Below, piece by piece: positions 1 to 7,327 of a stretch of DNA of 18,170 bases. The stretch lies in contig DHFK01000056.1 of NCBI GenBank assembly GCA_002400365.1, positions 1 through 18,170 of the forward strand, given 5' to 3'. How positions within the stretch are numbered: position 1 is the first letter of the stretch; every line of letters begins with the position of its first letter. A program made the position numbers and the translations under genes. This DNA is from Anaerolineales bacterium UBA4826. Its GTDB lineage: Bacteria > Chloroflexota > Anaerolineae > UBA4142. The notes beneath the pieces are model-generated. The model saw only the letters and a program-made list of their open reading frames with translations, was not told the origin of the DNA and made no database searches.

Positions 1-440
1 CCGCCGCCAACGCCGGTGCTGACGGTGACGTACAGTAGAGACGTTGCATGCAACGTCTCTACCAAGCCCGCGCCAAATTTGTATTCGCCGAGCGCGGCGA
101 CGTTCGCGTCGTTGTCAACGTTCGCCGGCGCGCCGAACGCGGCTTGCAATTGCGCGCGCAGCGGCGTGTCTTCCCAACCGGGAACATGGTGCGACAAGAT
201 CACGCGCCCGCGTGCGGCATCCACCGGTCCGCCAAAACTCACGCCGATGGCGACCGGCGCGCGACCCGCCAATAGTTTCCGCGCGAGCGCGAGCATCGTT
301 GCCTGATCGTCGCGCGCGTCTTTAACCGGCGGCGACGCAACGCGTTCGAGCGCGAGCCACGCGCGTTCGCCGCGCCGCGCGATGGCGGCAGAGAGTTTCG
401 TGCCGCCATAGTCGAGCGCGAGGAGTAGATCGTCAGCCAT
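1..440 (-). CDS. ROK-family sugar kinase/regulator (partial, N-terminal 146 codons)
   Basis: The protein begins MADDLLLALDYGGTK, the ATP phosphate-binding motif of the ROK (glucokinase-like) family, and continues with VSFGGPVD (residues 67-74), the NVDNDANVAALGE segment (about 107-119) and VSTGVGG at the window edge. Together these mark a ROK sugar kinase; the C-terminal half, including the zinc motif, lies outside. There is no HTH before the kinase domain, so a kinase is more likely than a NagC-type repressor. It starts 45 bp after the stop of the SIS isomerase gene and is probably co-transcribed with it, which suggests phosphorylation and isomerisation in one sugar pathway. Oddity: residues 127-135 (VETLHATSL) are encoded by a perfect 28-bp palindrome and make the loop before YVTVSTG about four residues longer than I expect for ROK proteins. 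The sugar substrate is unknown. Confidence 0.88.
   Translation of the reverse strand, partial: MADDLLLALDYGGTKLSAAIARRGERAWLALERVASPPVKDARDDQATMLALARKLLAGRAPVAIGVSFGGPVDAARGRVILSHHVPGWEDTPLRAQLQAAFGAPANVDNDANVAALGEYKFGAGLVETLHATSLLYVTVSTGVGG
35..62. repeat. 28-bp perfect palindrome inside the ROK coding sequence
   Basis: Each half is GTAGAGACGTTGCA followed directly by its reverse complement, with no spacer. The palindrome breaks at 34/63. It is read through in the ROK kinase as VETLHATSL. A palindrome of this length is far beyond chance. I recall similar dispersed palindromes from cyanobacterial and Chloroflexota genomes, but cannot check that here. Confidence 0.85.
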
Positions 441-449
441 TGAAAGGGT

Positions 450-470
450 GTGACGGGTGGCGGGTGACGA
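450..470. repeat. 7-bp-periodic array (3 units)
   Basis: Between the SIS and ROK genes the units GTGACGG, GTGGCGG and GTGACGA follow each other without spacers. The same 7-bp theme recurs at 10891-10961 and 14452-14506. Confidence 0.6.
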
Positions 471-485
471 GGACCATGCCGCTCA

Positions 486-1049
486 TCACTGCGAATCGTG
501 CCGGATCTTCAACATCTCACAGATCGCGTGCGTCAGCGCGAGGTGCACGTCTTCGATTTGCCCCATCAGTTCAGACGGAACGTTGACGTGCGTTTGGACG
601 CAGTCTTTGAGTTTGCCGCCAGCAAAGCCGGTGAAACCGACGGTCACAAGCCCAAGTTTCTGGGCGGCTTGCATCGCGCGCAAAACGTTCGGCGAGTTGC
701 CGCTGCCGCTGAAACCGATCGCGAGATCGCCGCGTTCCGCCAGCGAAGTCAACGGTTCGGCGAAGACAGAATCGTAGCCGACGTCGTTTGCGTACGCAGT
801 CAGCGTCGGCAAATTGTCGGCGAGCGCGATGACCTTAAAGCGCGGGCGGTCGGGCGCAAGCGTCCCCTTGCCCAGGTCACAAGCAAAGTGCGATGCGGTG
901 GACGCGCTGCCGCCGTTGCCGAACAAAAACACGCGGCGTCCGTCCACGCGCGCGTGCTCAAGTTCTCGGATGACTGCGTCGACGCGTTCAAAAGCGATCT
1001 GGTCGAACAAGCGGACTTGCCTTTCAAAGTACTCGCGCAATGAATTCAT
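486..1049 (-). CDS. SIS-domain phosphosugar isomerase, GmhA-like
   Basis: The 187-residue protein is a single SIS domain of the size usual for sedoheptulose-7-phosphate isomerases (GmhA) and related DiaA-type proteins. Visible motifs are FGNGGSAS (43-50), HFACDLGKG (54-62), SGSGNSPN (114-121) and a C-terminal QIEDVHLALTH (164-174) placed like the metal/catalytic helix of GmhA. By my alignment the catalytic Glu in GmhA's HFAEEL motif is Asp58 here, so the exact substrate is uncertain. The ATG at 1049 is chosen because GGAGG lies 6 bp upstream; an in-frame start further upstream would run through the end of cbiQ. It sits 14 bp after cbiQ and 45 bp before the ROK kinase. GmhA feeds heptose synthesis for LPS or S-layer glycans; which applies is not visible. 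Confidence 0.85.
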   Translation of the reverse strand: MNSLREYFERQVRLFDQIAFERVDAVIRELEHARVDGRRVFLFGNGGSASTASHFACDLGKGTLAPDRPRFKVIALADNLPTLTAYANDVGYDSVFAEPLTSLAERGDLAIGFSGSGNSPNVLRAMQAAQKLGLVTVGFTGFAGGKLKDCVQTHVNVPSELMGQIEDVHLALTHAICEMLKIRHDSQ

Positions 1050-1063
1050 TGTGCCTCCAAATT

Positions 1064-1915
1064 TCAGTGTCCCAACCACACGGCGCCCGCGGCGACCGCG
1101 AGAAACACTGCCAGCCACAACCAATCCACGCCACGCCACGCCAGCGTTTCCATCACCTGCGCTTCGCCGCGAAAACCGCGCGATTGCATCGCGAGATAGA
1201 CGTCGTCGCTCAACGCGTACGCTTTGGCGAACAGTACGCCCATGCTCGCCGCCAGCCAGCGCCGATTCTCCGCGCTCGACACGCGCCCGACGACGCGGCT
1301 ACGCCGCGCGAGAAATATGTTGTTCGCCGCGTGCAGCAAAACGTAGATATAGCGGTATGTCATGCCAAGAATCAGCACAAAGACTTGCGGCACGCGCAGA
1401 ACGCGCAGCGCCTTGAGCAGCATCGTCCAACGCGTCGTCAGGATGAGCAAGACGGCAATCGAAACGGATGCGCCGACGCGCAGCAACAAGAACGCGGCGG
1501 TGACGACGCCGGGCTGCGTGATCGCCAAATACACGCGCGGCGACGCCAGATCAATCAGCGTGACGAGCGGCGCGCCGGGCGTAAAGACGTTGAACAGCGC
1601 GGGGAGCGCGACGACGCCGGTGAAGAACGGCATGAACACCCACACGCGTTTCAAGTAGAATCCCATTGGCACGCGCGAGGCGTACGCGACCGGCAGCGTC
1701 AGCGCGTACAGCGCGACGATCACCCGCAGATTCTGCGAGACGCTGATCGCGATCAACAGCGCGAGCGCGCCGACGAGTTTCGCGCGCGGGTCGAGCGATT
1801 GGAGCAAGCCGCCCTGTCGCGCGATTTCTTCGGCGAAGAGCGTTTGCTCCAGCGCGCCGGTGATGTCACCCAGCGTCTTTTCAATAAAGCCGCGCGCGGG
1901 TTTTGCATTAGACAT
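1064..1915 (-). CDS. cbiQ: ECF-type cobalt/nickel transporter T component (CbiQ/EcfT)
   Basis: This 283-residue membrane protein has about six hydrophobic segments and the layout of CbiQ. The SLDPRAKL segment (40-47) precedes the first helix, and two cytoplasmic coupling motifs appear as FLARRSR (201-207) and MQSRGFRGE (243-251), the latter close to the EcfT signature that docks on the ATPases. In ECF transporters it links the substrate-binding S component to the ATPase pair. The S component here would be CbiM, three genes upstream. The start overlaps the end of the methyltransferase by 8 bp, implying translational coupling. Oddity: in the usual cbiMNQO order the ATPase cbiO follows cbiQ, but here a sugar isomerase follows, so the ATPase must be encoded elsewhere. 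Family assignment is firm; Ni versus Co is not decided by this gene. Confidence 0.88.
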   Translation of the reverse strand: MSNAKPARGFIEKTLGDITGALEQTLFAEEIARQGGLLQSLDPRAKLVGALALLIAISVSQNLRVIVALYALTLPVAYASRVPMGFYLKRVWVFMPFFTGVVALPALFNVFTPGAPLVTLIDLASPRVYLAITQPGVVTAAFLLLRVGASVSIAVLLILTTRWTMLLKALRVLRVPQVFVLILGMTYRYIYVLLHAANNIFLARRSRVVGRVSSAENRRWLAASMGVLFAKAYALSDDVYLAMQSRGFRGEAQVMETLAWRGVDWLWLAVFLAVAAGAVWLGH

Positions 1916-2501
1916 GCGACACTCCCACCGCCAAAAAGTGGGCTTGGCAATCCTGAACCTGAACCTCGCAAAAGCCGGCTTGCAGCAACATTTGCTCCAT
2001 TTCCGCGCCGGTCGGCAAGAGATCGCAGCGCGTCACAGCGGACGACCGATGGATCGCGTTCACCCGCTCCCGGCAAATATCGTGCATGACGATCAGGCGA
2101 CCGCCAATCCGCAACGTCCGCTTTAATTCGCTCAGGGCAGCCGGCTTGTCGGCAAAGTGTGGGAAACTGCTGTGGCAAATGATCGCGCCGAAGGTTCGCG
2201 CCGGAAAAGGCAAATGGTGAACATCCGCTTGCGCCATCAGAGCGAAGCGTTCTCTTTCCCGCGCGCGCTGCAACATGGCATACGCGAAATCCATCGCGAC
2301 GATGGGTGTCAACGCGGCGCGTTCTCGGAGGAGGGGTAGCAGCGCGCCCGTGCCGGTGCCAACGTCCAGGATTAACGGCGACTCTTTCCACACATTGTCA
2401 AAGCGCGATAAAAGTTGCCTTAGCCGTTCCTGGCGCGCAGGGGATTGAGCGGCATCCCACTCTTCCGCCAAGCGCTCGAAGAAGGCTTGGTGCGCGCGCA
2501 T
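1908..2501 (-). CDS. class I SAM-dependent methyltransferase
   Basis: A 197-residue Rossmann-fold methyltransferase. Motif I is ILDVGTGTG (44-52), an acidic residue after beta-2 is D71, ADVHHLPFP (92-100) is the adenine-side motif and GGRLIVMHDI (133-142) the motif III region. The start is 3 bp after the stop of the CooC-like gene and its end overlaps cbiQ by 8 bp, so it is embedded in a metal-transport/insertion operon. The substrate is unknown. Placement between CooC and CbiQ suggests a role tied to metal-cofactor or corrinoid chemistry, but that is context inference only; this superfamily is too broad to predict a substrate from motifs. Confidence 0.85.
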   Translation of the reverse strand: MRAHQAFFERLAEEWDAAQSPARQERLRQLLSRFDNVWKESPLILDVGTGTGALLPLLRERAALTPIVAMDFAYAMLQRARERERFALMAQADVHHLPFPARTFGAIICHSSFPHFADKPAALSELKRTLRIGGRLIVMHDICRERVNAIHRSSAVTRCDLLPTGAEMEQMLLQAGFCEVQVQDCQAHFLAVGVSHV

Positions 2502-2504
2502 GGC

Positions 2505-3272
2505 TTATTTGTCCAGCGCAGCGATGATCGCCTGGGTCTCTTTCACCAACGCGGGCGCAAGATCGTACACCGGTTTGCGCGCGCGATCGGCTTCGCGCAC
2601 CGCCGGGTCTGCCGAAAGATAGCCGATCACCGGCAGTCCCGGCGTATTCGCGGCGATGAAATCGCGATCGGCTTGATTCTGCGCCTTGTTGCCGACCAGA
2701 TAGAGTTTCGGAATCTTGATGTCGGTCGCGAGTTGTCTGATTTGCGCGGCGGTGCCCAGACTGCGCGCGGTCGGCTCGGCGACGATGAGCAGCGCATCCA
2801 CCATATCGGACGTCGCGCGCCCCAGATGCTCGACGCCGGCGTACAGGTCCATCAACACGACTTCGTTGCGCTGCAGCAGAATCATCGAAACCAGTTGCTT
2901 TAACAACACGCTCTCCGCGCAGATGCAGCCCGCTCCGCCCATTTTCACCGCGCCGAGTTCGAGCAGTTTGATGCCGCGAAAAGTCGCGGAGAAACGATCG
3001 GGAATATCGTCCACGCGGGGATTCATTTTGAAGATACCGCCATACGTCCCCGGCTTGGCGCCGGTGCGTTCGGCGATCAGTGCTTCCATCTCTGCAATCG
3101 GCGTGAGACCTTGAATCAATTCTCTGGGGAAACCGAGCGCGTCTCCCAAACACGGCGATGGGTCGGCGTCTATCGCGAGAACTTGATAGTCTTGCGCCGC
3201 AAACGTAAAAGCGAGCAAACTGGTCAGCGTGGTCTTGCCGACGCCACCCTTGCCGGAAACGGCGAGTTTCAT
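2505..3272 (-). CDS. cooC: CooC-type nickel-insertion ATPase (MinD/ParA superfamily)
   Basis: The 255-residue protein opens with MKLAVSGKGGVGKTT, the deviant Walker A of SIMIBI ATPases, has AIDADPSP (33-40) and a switch II segment MDLYAGVEHLGRAT (141-154) close to the EAGIEHLGRGT of CooC. Decisive is GAGCICAE with the CxC pair C116/C118; in characterised CooC proteins this CxC binds Zn/Ni at the dimer interface. CooC matures the nickel site of CO dehydrogenase (CODH). It starts 22 bp after cbiM with GGGGA upstream of the ATG. The neighbours CbiM and CbiQ fit nickel supply. No CODH gene is in the window, so the client enzyme is not seen. A general MinD-like role is less likely given the CxC and switch II match. 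Confidence 0.85.
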   Translation of the reverse strand: MKLAVSGKGGVGKTTLTSLLAFTFAAQDYQVLAIDADPSPCLGDALGFPRELIQGLTPIAEMEALIAERTGAKPGTYGGIFKMNPRVDDIPDRFSATFRGIKLLELGAVKMGGAGCICAESVLLKQLVSMILLQRNEVVLMDLYAGVEHLGRATSDMVDALLIVAEPTARSLGTAAQIRQLATDIKIPKLYLVGNKAQNQADRDFIAANTPGLPVIGYLSADPAVREADRARKPVYDLAPALVKETQAIIAALDK

Positions 3273-3294
3273 TCTATTCCCCTTGGATGAATGC

Positions 3295-4317
3295 TCACGC
3301 GGTCCGGGTCGCGCCGCGGCGCGTGATGCGTTCGATCAACCAGCCGAGCGCAAAGATAGCGCTCAGCACGAGCGCGACGCCAAATAGGGCGGACAGGACG
3401 TATGCCACGGTCGGATTGTTCAGCGCAGGCAGATCGTAATCCGAGAGCGGCGCGCGCCACAGGTTCGACCATTTGTCGAATCCGGCGGGGATGTAACCCA
3501 AGCCCAGTTTCGCCAATTCCTCGCGGCTCCATTCGCCCCACGCGGTCCCCGGCGCGAGCAAGCCGATCGGCGTCAGCACGATGAGCGCGGTCAAGCCGAG
3601 GCCTGCCCGACGCGGCAGACGCGCGGTCGCCGCGCCGGGCTGGCTGAACGTCTCGAGCAATTCGGGGTTCGTGCGCTGCAGCCAGGCGATCACCAACCCG
3701 GTCGCAACCGCTTCGACTCCGCCGGCAATCGTCAGGTGCCCGAGCATCATCGCGGGGATTGCCGTTTCCAAGCCGTACGGGAAATAGAGCGCGTGCCCGG
3801 CGGCGTCGCGGAAAAGCATCGGCTGAATGCCCAACTCGACGGCGGTCAACAGCGCGGCGACGTTGATGGCCACGTAGCCAGCCAGCGCCGCAGCCATCAC
3901 ACGCCGCGCGGAGACAATTGGCGCGCTGCCGCTGAGCCAGCGATAGAGATAGAACGCGACGAACGGCATCGCGATCGCCATGTTGAATACGTTCGCGCCG
4001 ATGGCGAGGATTCCGCCGTCGCCGAAGAAGAGCGCCTGGATGACGAGCGCGACCGACACGGCGAGACTTGCCGCCCACGGACCGAGAACGATCGCCGCGA
4101 GCGCGGAGCCGACCGCGTGCCCGGTCGTCCCGCCGGGGAGCGGCACGTTGAACATCATAATCACGAACGACATGGCGGCAACGAGCGCGATGAGCGGCAC
4201 GAGTCGTCCGGTGACCAACGCTTTCATCTTTTGCGTCGCGCGATACCAAAACGGAAGCGACGCCGCGTACATCACGGCGGCTGTCGCGGGACTGAGATAA
4301 CCATCGGGAATGTGCAT
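3295..4317 (-). CDS. cbiM: CbiM/NikM-type nickel/cobalt S component with fused N-like C-terminus
   Basis: The protein starts MHIPDGYLSP, the hallmark N-terminus of CbiM/NikM, in which the N-terminal amine and His2 bind the metal. GTTGHAVG places a His at residue 67, the same number as the third nickel ligand in structurally characterised NikM. About seven transmembrane segments fill residues 1-210. The rest (about 230-340), with a soluble loop around LSDYDLP and a final helix (about 310-330), looks like the PDGLE/CbiN-type small subunit, so the 340-residue protein is a fused MN component. The ATG at 4317 has GAGGG 6 bp upstream. It is followed within 22 bp by the CooC-like gene. Nickel is favoured over cobalt by that neighbour, but the sequence alone does not settle it. 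Confidence 0.88.
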   Translation of the reverse strand: MHIPDGYLSPATAAVMYAASLPFWYRATQKMKALVTGRLVPLIALVAAMSFVIMMFNVPLPGGTTGHAVGSALAAIVLGPWAASLAVSVALVIQALFFGDGGILAIGANVFNMAIAMPFVAFYLYRWLSGSAPIVSARRVMAAALAGYVAINVAALLTAVELGIQPMLFRDAAGHALYFPYGLETAIPAMMLGHLTIAGGVEAVATGLVIAWLQRTNPELLETFSQPGAATARLPRRAGLGLTALIVLTPIGLLAPGTAWGEWSREELAKLGLGYIPAGFDKWSNLWRAPLSDYDLPALNNPTVAYVLSALFGVALVLSAIFALGWLIERITRRGATRTA

Positions 4318-4404
4318 GTCTAACCCTCGTGTCCAATCGTCAGCAGAACTCTTACACCAACGACCACTCCGATCTCTTGGCGGTTCGCAACTGCTGCTGG
4401 GTGG

Positions 4405-4791
4405 CTACTGCCCTACTGTCGCGATCACCTCGATCTCCACGCACGCGTCCTTTGGCAGTCGCGAGACCTGGACAGTTGAGCGCGCCGGCGGATTCGCCGG
4501 AAAGAATTCGGCGTAGATCGCGTTCATCTTGGCGAAATTGTTCATGTCGGTCAAAAAGACCGTGGTCTTGACCGCGCGGCTGAGCGAACTGCCGGCGGCT
4601 TCAAGGACGGCAGCCAGGTTCTGCAAGACGCGCCGCGTTTCCGGCTCGATGCCGCCACTGACGAGGTTGCCGGTGGCGGGATCAAGCCCGGCTTGGCCGG
4701 CGCAGAAGACGAAATCACCGACGCGAATTGCCTGCGAGTACGGTCCGATGGCTTGAGGGGCTTGGCTGCTACTGATGACTCGGTGTTCCAT
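4405..4791 (-). CDS. ridA: RidA/YjgF/UK114 family protein
   Basis: A 128-residue protein of the expected RidA length: IGPYSQAIRVGDFVFCAGQ (residues 16-34) near the N-terminus, V-x-K-T-T-V-F-L-T-D in the middle and PARSTVQVSRLPKDACVEIEVIA at the end. The Arg of PARST corresponds to the residue that holds the substrate carboxylate in active RidA enzymes, which hydrolyse reactive 2-aminoacrylate-type enamines and imines. The ATG at 4791 is preceded by GGAGGAGA at ideal spacing; an upstream in-frame start would read through the hairpin repeat at 4812-4845. It lies 59 bp after the zinc-ribbon gene and 87 bp before cbiM; I see no convincing promoter in either gap. Confidence 0.92.
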   Translation of the reverse strand: MEHRVISSSQAPQAIGPYSQAIRVGDFVFCAGQAGLDPATGNLVSGGIEPETRRVLQNLAAVLEAAGSSLSRAVKTTVFLTDMNNFAKMNAIYAEFFPANPPARSTVQVSRLPKDACVEIEVIATVGQ

Positions 4792-4811
4792 TTCTCCTCC
4801 AGTTGTTGATA

Positions 4812-4845
4812 AACCTTGCGAAGGTTTTGGAACCTTCGCAAGGTT
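4812..4845. repeat. 15-bp perfect inverted repeat with 4-nt loop
   Basis: Arm AACCTTGCGAAGGTT (4812-4826), loop TTGG, then the exact reverse complement (4831-4845). It lies 5 bp past the stop of the zinc-ribbon gene, so it could act as a 3' hairpin, but no T-run follows on the minus strand. Each arm is itself an imperfect dyad, which suggests a dispersed palindromic repeat. Confidence 0.75.
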
Positions 4846-4850
4846 GAACC

Positions 4851-5753
4851 TCAATTCCAAATGAACACTCGCGTCACGCCAGCCGGGCTGATGTACGCGC
4901 GGCTAGGCGACGAGAGCGGATCAATCCCCTCGACGCGGACGACGCGGACGCTCCAATTGAACGTGCGCGCGTCGGCTGAGATTTCTCTGTAGAGCGCGTT
5001 GGCGACGATCCAGCGCGTTTCCTTCGAATAACTTTTGCGTTCCCCCGGCGCGCCATCGCGTGCGGTAAAAGTCAGCCGGATCTCGTACCATTCATTCTCG
5101 CGCAAGCCGGCGGGCGCGCTGGCTTGCCATTCCAAAACGATGACCGCGTTCGCGCCGCTGTACACCGTCATGTGCGCGGGCGCGAGCGCAGCGACCGCCG
5201 GGTAGGAACTCGCCGGCGGAGGCGCCAGCGGCGTCGGCGTGAGCGCGCGCGCGCCGCGTCGCGTCGGCGAGGGCGTCACGCGCACGGTCGGCGTCGGCGA
5301 GGGCGCGCGCGTCGGCGTCGGTGGGACCGGCGTGGCGATGACGTAGATCACGTGGACGACCTGGGGCGTGACGCGCGTTGGCGCGTTCGATTGAAACGCG
5401 CGCGTGAGCACATTCGTCGTGATCGCGCGAAAGACAACCCAGCCGACGCAGACGACCAGAAGGACGCCGATGACGACGACGGCAATGCGCGACACGAGCG
5501 GAGGCAGGCGTCCGACGCGCGGGTCTGCGCCGCAGCGCGGACATTCGGACAAGTCGGCGGGGATGCGACTGCCGCAGCGCTTGCAGCGGATGCGGCGCCG
5601 ATGGGGCAGCAGTTCGTAACCGCACGCGGGACAGGCCGACATCTCCGCGCTGATGCGTTTGCCGCATTGGGGGCAGCGGGGCGCGTCTTCGTTCAGTTGA
5701 ACGAGGTGTTCCGGTTGAAGCAAAGCGCCTTCTCGAGAAGCCAGGGTTTCCAA
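4851..5753 (-). CDS. double zinc-ribbon, single-pass membrane protein with PT-rich linker
   Basis: Up to 300 residues. Two zinc ribbons lie at the N-terminus (C27, C30, C41, C44 and C57, C60, C71, C74), then one membrane helix (about 86-110), a linker rich in Thr-Pro (about 140-185), and a C-terminal domain (about 190-300) rich in beta-strand patterns that resembles a fibronectin/Ig-like fold. Topology would put the zinc ribbons inside and the beta domain outside. I do not recognise a specific function. The start is doubtful: the TTG at 5753 lies in the loop of the hairpin repeat 5736-5768; a second in-frame TTG at 5723, with GAAGG just upstream, is at least as likely. It follows the RseP-type protease by 18 bp and is probably co-transcribed with it. 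Confidence 0.8.
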   Translation of the reverse strand: METLASREGALLQPEHLVQLNEDAPRCPQCGKRISAEMSACPACGYELLPHRRRIRCKRCGSRIPADLSECPRCGADPRVGRLPPLVSRIAVVVIGVLLVVCVGWVVFRAITTNVLTRAFQSNAPTRVTPQVVHVIYVIATPVPPTPTRAPSPTPTVRVTPSPTRRGARALTPTPLAPPPASSYPAVAALAPAHMTVYSGANAVIVLEWQASAPAGLRENEWYEIRLTFTARDGAPGERKSYSKETRWIVANALYREISADARTFNWSVRVVRVEGIDPLSSPSRAYISPAGVTRVFIWN

Positions 5754-5768
5754 GAAACCCTGGCTTCT
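5736..5768. repeat. 15-bp perfect inverted repeat with 3-nt loop at a gene junction
   Basis: Arm AGAAGCCAGGGTTTC (5736-5750), loop CAA, exact reverse complement at 5754-5768. It fills the whole gap between the stop of the protease gene (5772) and the first codons of the zinc-ribbon gene, and a candidate TTG start lies exactly in the loop. In mRNA it would hide that start codon. Confidence 0.75.
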
Positions 5769-5771
5769 GAA

Positions 5772-7103
5772 CTATGGGAGGATCGGTTGGCCCGAGATAA
5801 AGCGCTGAATGTCAAAGAACGAAATCAAGACCATCAAGCCAAGCAGAACGGCGATGCCGACGAGATGCACCAAGCCCTCTTTCGCCGGGTCAATCTTTTT
5901 TCCGCCGCGCAGCCATTCGAGCGCGACAAAGACCAGGCGCCCGCCGTCGAGCGCCGGGAACGGCAAGAGATTGACGACCGCTAGGTTCAGACTCAGTAAC
6001 CCGAGCAGTTCCAAGAGCGCGACCAATCCGCCGCGCTGCGCGACTTCGCCGGTGACCTGGTAAATCCCAAGCGGACCGACGAAGGAATTCGCCGGCGCGG
6101 TGCCGGCAAAGAGTTGTCCGACCATCGGCGGGATCGTCGCGACGACCTGCCACATTTCCTGGAGCGCTTTGCCCGGCGCATCCAGCAGCCCGGTCTGCAA
6201 ATCCAGTCCGAGCGTCGCGTTCTGCGCGGTCACGTTGTCGGGAATTTGCACGACCATGGGGTCGAGCAGTTTCGTGCCGCGCGCGACGCGCCATTCGATT
6301 CTCCAATTCGGATGCGTGGTGGTAAACTGCGCCAACTCCGCTTGATCCTTGAGCGTTCGTCCTTTTGGATCAATCAGGAAGACCAGCACGTCGCCCGCGC
6401 GTACGCCCGCGCGCTCGGCCGGCGAACCCGGCGCGACCGCGGTCACGCGCAAGCCGACCCAGCCACTCAGCGCAACGCCCAGAGGACCTTCGCCGCGCGG
6501 GGGATTGGCGCGCGGCGTGAGCGTAATCGGATCGAGCGGCGCGTTATTGCGGATGACTGTTAGCGTCACGGCGCGCCCGGCGTTTTGGCGTAACAATTGG
6601 CTCAGCGCGGGATAATCGTCTTTGACATCCTGACCATTCACCGCCGCGAGCGTATCGCCCATGCGCAAATCCGCGCGCGCCGCCGGCGAATTCTCGGCGA
6701 CGCCGGCGATGCGCGTCGTCTGAACGCTGGCGTACGGCGGCGCGACGAACGCGGTGAGCGCAAAGACGGCAAAGGCGAGGATCAGGTTCATCGTCACGCC
6801 GGCGAGCAGGATCGGCGCGCGGATGCCGGGCTTGGCGCTGGCAAAGCCGCCGGGAACGCTGGGGTCTTCTTCGCCCATCAGGCGCACGAATCCGCCCAGC
6901 GGAATCGCGTTGATGGTGTATTCGGTTCCATCGCGCTTGAACAAGGTCTTGAGGCGCGGCGGAAAGCCAAAGCCAAATTCCAGAACCGGGATACCCAAGC
7001 GTTTGGCGACCGCAAAGTGTCCCAGTTCGTGAACAAAGACCAGCACGCCAAGCATCACGATAAATATAATGAGGTTTGTCCCACCGGACAAGAGAGTATT
7101 CAC
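5772..7103 (-). CDS. rseP: RIP-type zinc metalloprotease (site-2 protease, RseP/RasP)
   Basis: A 443-residue M50 intramembrane protease. The first helix carries HELGH (25-29: zinc ligands H25 and H29, catalytic E26); the last catalytic helix region has NLLPFPALDGG (378-388), with D386 the third zinc ligand. Two PDZ domains sit between (about 125-200 and 210-290). Typical length is 350-450. Such enzymes cleave membrane-bound anti-sigma factors and remnant signal peptides. The GTG at 7103 is chosen because AGGAAG lies 6 bp upstream and the N-terminus MNTLLSGG leads straight into the first helix; the in-frame GTG at 7148 lies upstream of the likely transcription start. It heads a long same-strand run, with the zinc-ribbon gene 18 bp downstream. 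No anti-sigma factor is visible nearby. Confidence 0.93.
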   Translation of the reverse strand: MNTLLSGGTNLIIFIVMLGVLVFVHELGHFAVAKRLGIPVLEFGFGFPPRLKTLFKRDGTEYTINAIPLGGFVRLMGEEDPSVPGGFASAKPGIRAPILLAGVTMNLILAFAVFALTAFVAPPYASVQTTRIAGVAENSPAARADLRMGDTLAAVNGQDVKDDYPALSQLLRQNAGRAVTLTVIRNNAPLDPITLTPRANPPRGEGPLGVALSGWVGLRVTAVAPGSPAERAGVRAGDVLVFLIDPKGRTLKDQAELAQFTTTHPNWRIEWRVARGTKLLDPMVVQIPDNVTAQNATLGLDLQTGLLDAPGKALQEMWQVVATIPPMVGQLFAGTAPANSFVGPLGIYQVTGEVAQRGGLVALLELLGLLSLNLAVVNLLPFPALDGGRLVFVALEWLRGGKKIDPAKEGLVHLVGIAVLLGLMVLISFFDIQRFISGQPILP

Positions 7104-7139
7104 GCTATTCTTCCTTTCGCTTCGAAACGGAGCGAGAGT

Positions 7140-7168
7140 ATTATACACACATGGGGGGAATCTGGCAA
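7140..7168 (-). promoter_or_regulatory. sigma-70-type promoter of rseP
   Basis: On the minus strand TTGCCA (7168-7163) and a perfect TATAAT (7145-7140) are separated by 17 bp. The predicted start near 7133 leaves a leader of about 30 nt to the GTG at 7103. This is the best canonical promoter in the window. Confidence 0.75.
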
Positions 7169-7210
7169 CGCGGCGTCATGGTTGGCAGGGCGCGTGCACA
7201 GTTGCCCTGT

Positions 7211-7295
7211 GTCATTGCGAGCCGCGCAGCGACGAAGCAATCCAAGTTGCGCGGAGATTGCTTCGTCGCAACCGCTGCGCGCTGCTCGCAATGAC
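7211..7295. repeat. 85-bp inverted-repeat element (MITE/REP-like)
   Basis: The ends are GTCATTGCGAGC and its reverse complement. Inside them a second pair, GACGAAGCAATC (7231-7242) and its reverse complement (7256-7267), flanks a 13-bp centre. The right arm holds about 8 extra bases compared with the left. An 11-nt piece of the same terminus recurs at 13539-13549. It encodes nothing and looks like a dispersed palindromic element between rseP and the propeller gene. Confidence 0.7.
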
Positions 7296-7327
7296 AAGGA
7301 CGCAAGATTTTTCAGGTGGAGTGCTAG

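Noticed and set aside
1040..2089. Long Arg/Gln/His-rich open frame on the plus strand
   Set aside because: Antisense to cbiQ and the methyltransferase; the amino-acid bias is that of GC-rich complement frames.
4318..4404. Cobalamin or nickel riboswitch or NikR operator before cbiM
   Set aside because: The gap is 87 bp, too short for a cobalamin riboswitch, and no matching conserved box or NikR-type dyad is seen.
5124..5984. Plus-strand frame rich in Arg/Asp
   Set aside because: Antisense to the zinc-ribbon and rseP genes; no motif.
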